Part shown: piece by piece, positions 61,311-64,000 of the stretch
Numbering within the stretch: the first letter of the stretch is position 1
How the letters are laid out: every line of letters starts with the position of its first letter
Source: Dermatemys mawii
Taxonomy: Eukaryota > Chordata > Testudines > Dermatemydidae
Assembly (NCBI GenBank): GCA_007922305.1
Contig: ML677373.1
Coordinates: forward strand, 16,295,071 to 16,359,070
DNA: 64,000 bases
Direction: 5' to 3'
Program-made: the position numbers and the translations under genes
The notes under the pieces: generated by a model
The model's input: only the letters and a program-made list of their open reading frames with translations
The model's database searches: none
What the model was told of the DNA's origin: nothing

Positions 61311-62864
61311 AAGTGTCCAAAAAAACAAAAGTAAGCTATTTAAACCTAAAAATCACTTATCTTCCCACTTTAGCCCGGTCGAGGTTTGAAATTTAAAATG
61401 TTTTCTTAATCAATTATAACTTTCCCCAGCCATTCTGTAGATTGCTTTGTTATTGTAGGGTTGCATGTAGGTGCTGAAATGTGTGCAATAATGTTGATTG
61501 GGGTGGCGGGGGAAGGAGTTCTTAAACATATACAAAGCTCCTACTACTTAAAAACCCATATGTCTGCCTGAGGTTGCAAACACCACTGGTTTGGGAGGCT
61601 TGATCCTAAGCCCACTGCAGTCGCTGGAGCACTCATAGCAATAAGCAATGTGCCAAAATTCAGGGTCTGCTAAATCAGACCCCATGGGAACACCTTACTG
61701 TTACAGCAAAGCAAATACAGCCAGGTCAGTGTAGCCATGCGGTGTCTGACGGCTCTATAGCAAGCAGTGTTATTGCACCTTTAAATGCATGTTACTCCAT
61801 GATTTTGGGAACCTGCAGTCTGTCTTTTGGCTTAAGTTAAAAGCAATTTAAGGTGAAAGAACATAACTTTAACAACTGTAAATATAATCAAAACTCTGCC
61901 TTCACTAGAAAGACAAATGTGTTTAAAAAATAAGCCTTATTCTGATCTTGGTTACATCAGTTTTACCATGGGTTAACTCCACTGATTTCATTGTAGTTAC
62001 TCTTGTGATTTCTCCCATTGTGAGATCAGAATCCAGCCCAATGGGAGTGATCTATTGTACACAACAAACTACTATTTCAGAAGTGATTATCCTGAGGTCA
62101 CTTTAAAGACTTCTGAGCTATTTATCTTGGCATAGTAGAGTCTTGGCATAACTTCTAAATGATGGATGTATCTTAGGCTGCTGTGAAATCTGTAAGTAAA
62201 TGAGGCCTGCTCAGTTATCGAGGCCAAGCAAAATGCCTGTATATGTGATTACCCCCATGCGTAGATTTACTTCTACAATACTACAAACCTTAATCCTGCT
62301 CAAATCCTACTAACATCATGATAGCCTGAGCGCGCTCCGCAACTGGTAGGATCAGGCCTTAAAATCTAATTAGAACCCAAGCCGTGTATTCGTTGCTCAT
62401 TTACAAGGTCCTCTCAAATCATGGCTAACAAACTACATGGATCTGCAATGACCATAATCAATATTGACTCTGTTATTGGACAAAGGCAGTTTCCCAGTCT
62501 CCCAGTATCACAATAAGGAGGTTTGCAAGAGGAAAGGTTTTAAAAATGTGTATTTGCAGCTACAGAATATACTGCAGGAAAATATAGTTCCAGGTGGTCA
62601 GGTGCAGGAGACATGTAACCCTTCAAAACTGTGAGAGAACGAAGCACTTCATTATACGCAAGTCATTGACAGGTAAACACCTTATCTGGGGCCAGTGAAC
62701 TTGTTTCATTTGTTAGCTGGAAAAAATCAAAGGATGAGGTTCAAGGGAGGGAGATGGGAGAAATGTATAGCAGGATCTGATGTAAATTATTCACTGCTTG
62801 AAATCTAGATAACCGAACTGTTGCCCAATTCTGCAAGGCTAATTCAGGTGAATTGGCTGTGGGG

Positions 62865-63045
62865 GAGCTATTCATGTTGTCCCTGTCCTGAAGAGCTTGC
62901 AACCTAAATAGACAAGACAGACTCAGGGTGGTAGGGAAAACAGAGGGAAAGAAGTAATTTGTCCAAGGTCATACAGGAGGTGAATGGCAGCAACAGACCT
63001 CCTGACTCCCAGCCTCATGCTTTCCCCACTGAATACACTGTCTCA
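62865..63045 (-). repeat. MIR/L2-type SINE, antisense
   Basis: 'tccctgtcctgaagagcttg', 'caacctaaatagacaagaca', 'gtaatttgtccaaggtcata', 'caggaggtgaatggcagcaa' and 'tcctgactcccagcctcatg' are the reverse complement of the same SINE type as 22380-22645, here better preserved. Confidence 0.65.
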
Positions 63046-64000
63046 GTAAATGAAGGATGCGGGGTCGGGCCCCAGGTATCCAAATCTAAATCTGATGCCT
63101 ACAAGGGAAACAGACCTACAAATAGATGTTATGAAACACACAGGTTCAAAACTTGCCTTCCTGGTGGTAGCAAAGGAAAGAGTCCGTTTCCAGTAACGAA
63201 ACCTCATGTACTAGAAATATGGTGGTAACCTGGGGTTTGATTCTGGGTTATACCTCTAAGAGTGTCAAGAAGGAACTCCCATCCCAAAGGGAAGAGACAC
63301 GATAGTGGTTTTAAGTCACCTCTGTGCCCTTTCCATCCTGAGTTGCTCTGTTGTATTACCTGGAATTTCCACAGTGCTGCATGCTGCAGCCCTGTCTCCA
63401 TCATACCCCTTCCTCACCCTGGCAGTCCCCCATCCCCTGGGACTGGTGAGGTGGTTCTCAGAAGACAGCCTTTTAGGACCCCTTTACACTCCTCTTGCTC
63501 TTTCCTCTGGCCTAAATGAGACATTCGCCATTCTTTTTTTTTTCCCCCTGTGTCGTCAAGAAAAGCACACTCCCACACATCACGAGCTATCTTCTTCTAT
63601 TGTCTCAACAACTGTATGACATTAATGCTAAGAAATGACTTGGCATTTTGGGACTAGCCTGGATCTGGTCTCTACAGTAGCCTGGCTCAAATATTGACAC
63701 ACAACAGAGCCGTCAATGGGAACAGCTTTTCCAAGGAAGAATGAATAGACTGTTCAAGCTGACAAGTCAGCTAGTCTATGCACAGAGCAGAATAACGGTG
63801 TTGGTCAGATGTGCAAGGCACCAGAGATGTCATCAAGATGGCCTCTCTAGCAGAGTGGGGAGTACAGTACTGGATTTCTTTTATCATGCATTGAAGCTGT
63901 CCACTTGTGGAAGTGTATCAAATGATGGATGGCTTGGCTGGAATTGCTTCCTGGACAGTGATGGAGTGCCAAAAGGAATACAGTTGGTCATGCAAATCAC

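Larger units (their letters stand above)
49317..64000 (+). other. STXBP4 3' UTR (end unknown) and downstream intergenic region
   Basis: No AATAAA lies in the first 2 kb after the stop; the nearest variant hexamer I noticed is ATTAAA at 50652-50657, and AATAAA first appears at 52602. The region otherwise contains four MITEs of the TAGGGTGACCAG family, MIR-like remnants, diverged palindromic repeats, a possible LTR fragment and an (AT)n tract. I found no exon with splice signals and a recognisable protein. In mammals HLF lies downstream of STXBP4 (family synteny), but nothing here matches its bZIP domain. Confidence 0.7.

Noticed and set aside
49317..64000. Possible exons of a second gene (HLF) by synteny
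   Set aside because: I looked for basic-leucine-zipper-like peptides and splice-bounded frames and saw none. The neighbour presumably lies beyond the window.
1..64000. tRNA genes or tRNA-derived Cry SINEs
   Set aside because: I did not find A-box/B-box pairs with a cloverleaf fold, nor the tRNA-Lys-derived head of chelonian Cry SINEs.
1..64000. CRISPR-like or regular spaced repeat arrays
   Set aside because: The only short-period repeats are microsatellites and the ~20-bp array at 22836-22890, which has no regular spacers. The sequence is eukaryotic.

Overview
This is vertebrate nuclear DNA: AT-rich, gene-poor and full of ancient interspersed repeats. It holds the 3' end of one gene on the + strand. 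Six GT-AG exons (2129-2305, 5277-5393, 6632-6681, 9324-9457, 29113-29170, 49202-49316) join in a consistent reading frame into 216 codons plus a stop. The product is a coiled coil, a linker and a C-terminal WW domain. I recognise this as the end of STXBP4 (syntaxin-binding protein 4, Synip). The start codon, the PDZ region and the earlier exons lie before position 1.

The repeats point to a sauropsid, most likely a turtle. They include a CR1 LINE 3' end with a TTCTTATG-type tail, a hAT-type MITE with TAGGGTGACCAG termini, a family of long palindromic insertions, solo LTRs and MIR-like SINE remnants. Species-level assignment rests on my familiarity with these repeats and was not searched.

Layout: 1-9457 holds four exons separated by introns of about 1.2 to 3.0 kb, with a 1.1-kb solo LTR ending 176 bp before the exon at 9324. 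9458-29112 is a 19.7-kb intron holding a 661-bp solo LTR, two hAT MITEs and a CR1 fragment. A 58-bp exon at 29113-29170 carries the first half of the WW domain. 29171-49201 is a 20.0-kb intron with a 196-bp palindrome flanked by a 12-bp target duplication, a CR1 nested in an older repeat, and several small DNA transposons. The last exon ends at the stop codon 49314-49316. From 49317 to 64000 lie the 3' UTR, of undetermined length, and intergenic DNA with more MITE copies and no further gene that I can support. In mammals the next gene downstream is HLF; no HLF exon is visible here.

I found no operon, CRISPR array, tRNA or rRNA gene, and no convincing new biological system. The most informative observations are the palindromic insertion, the six-copy MITE set with readable target duplications, the two solo LTRs inside introns, and the WW domain split by a very large intron.
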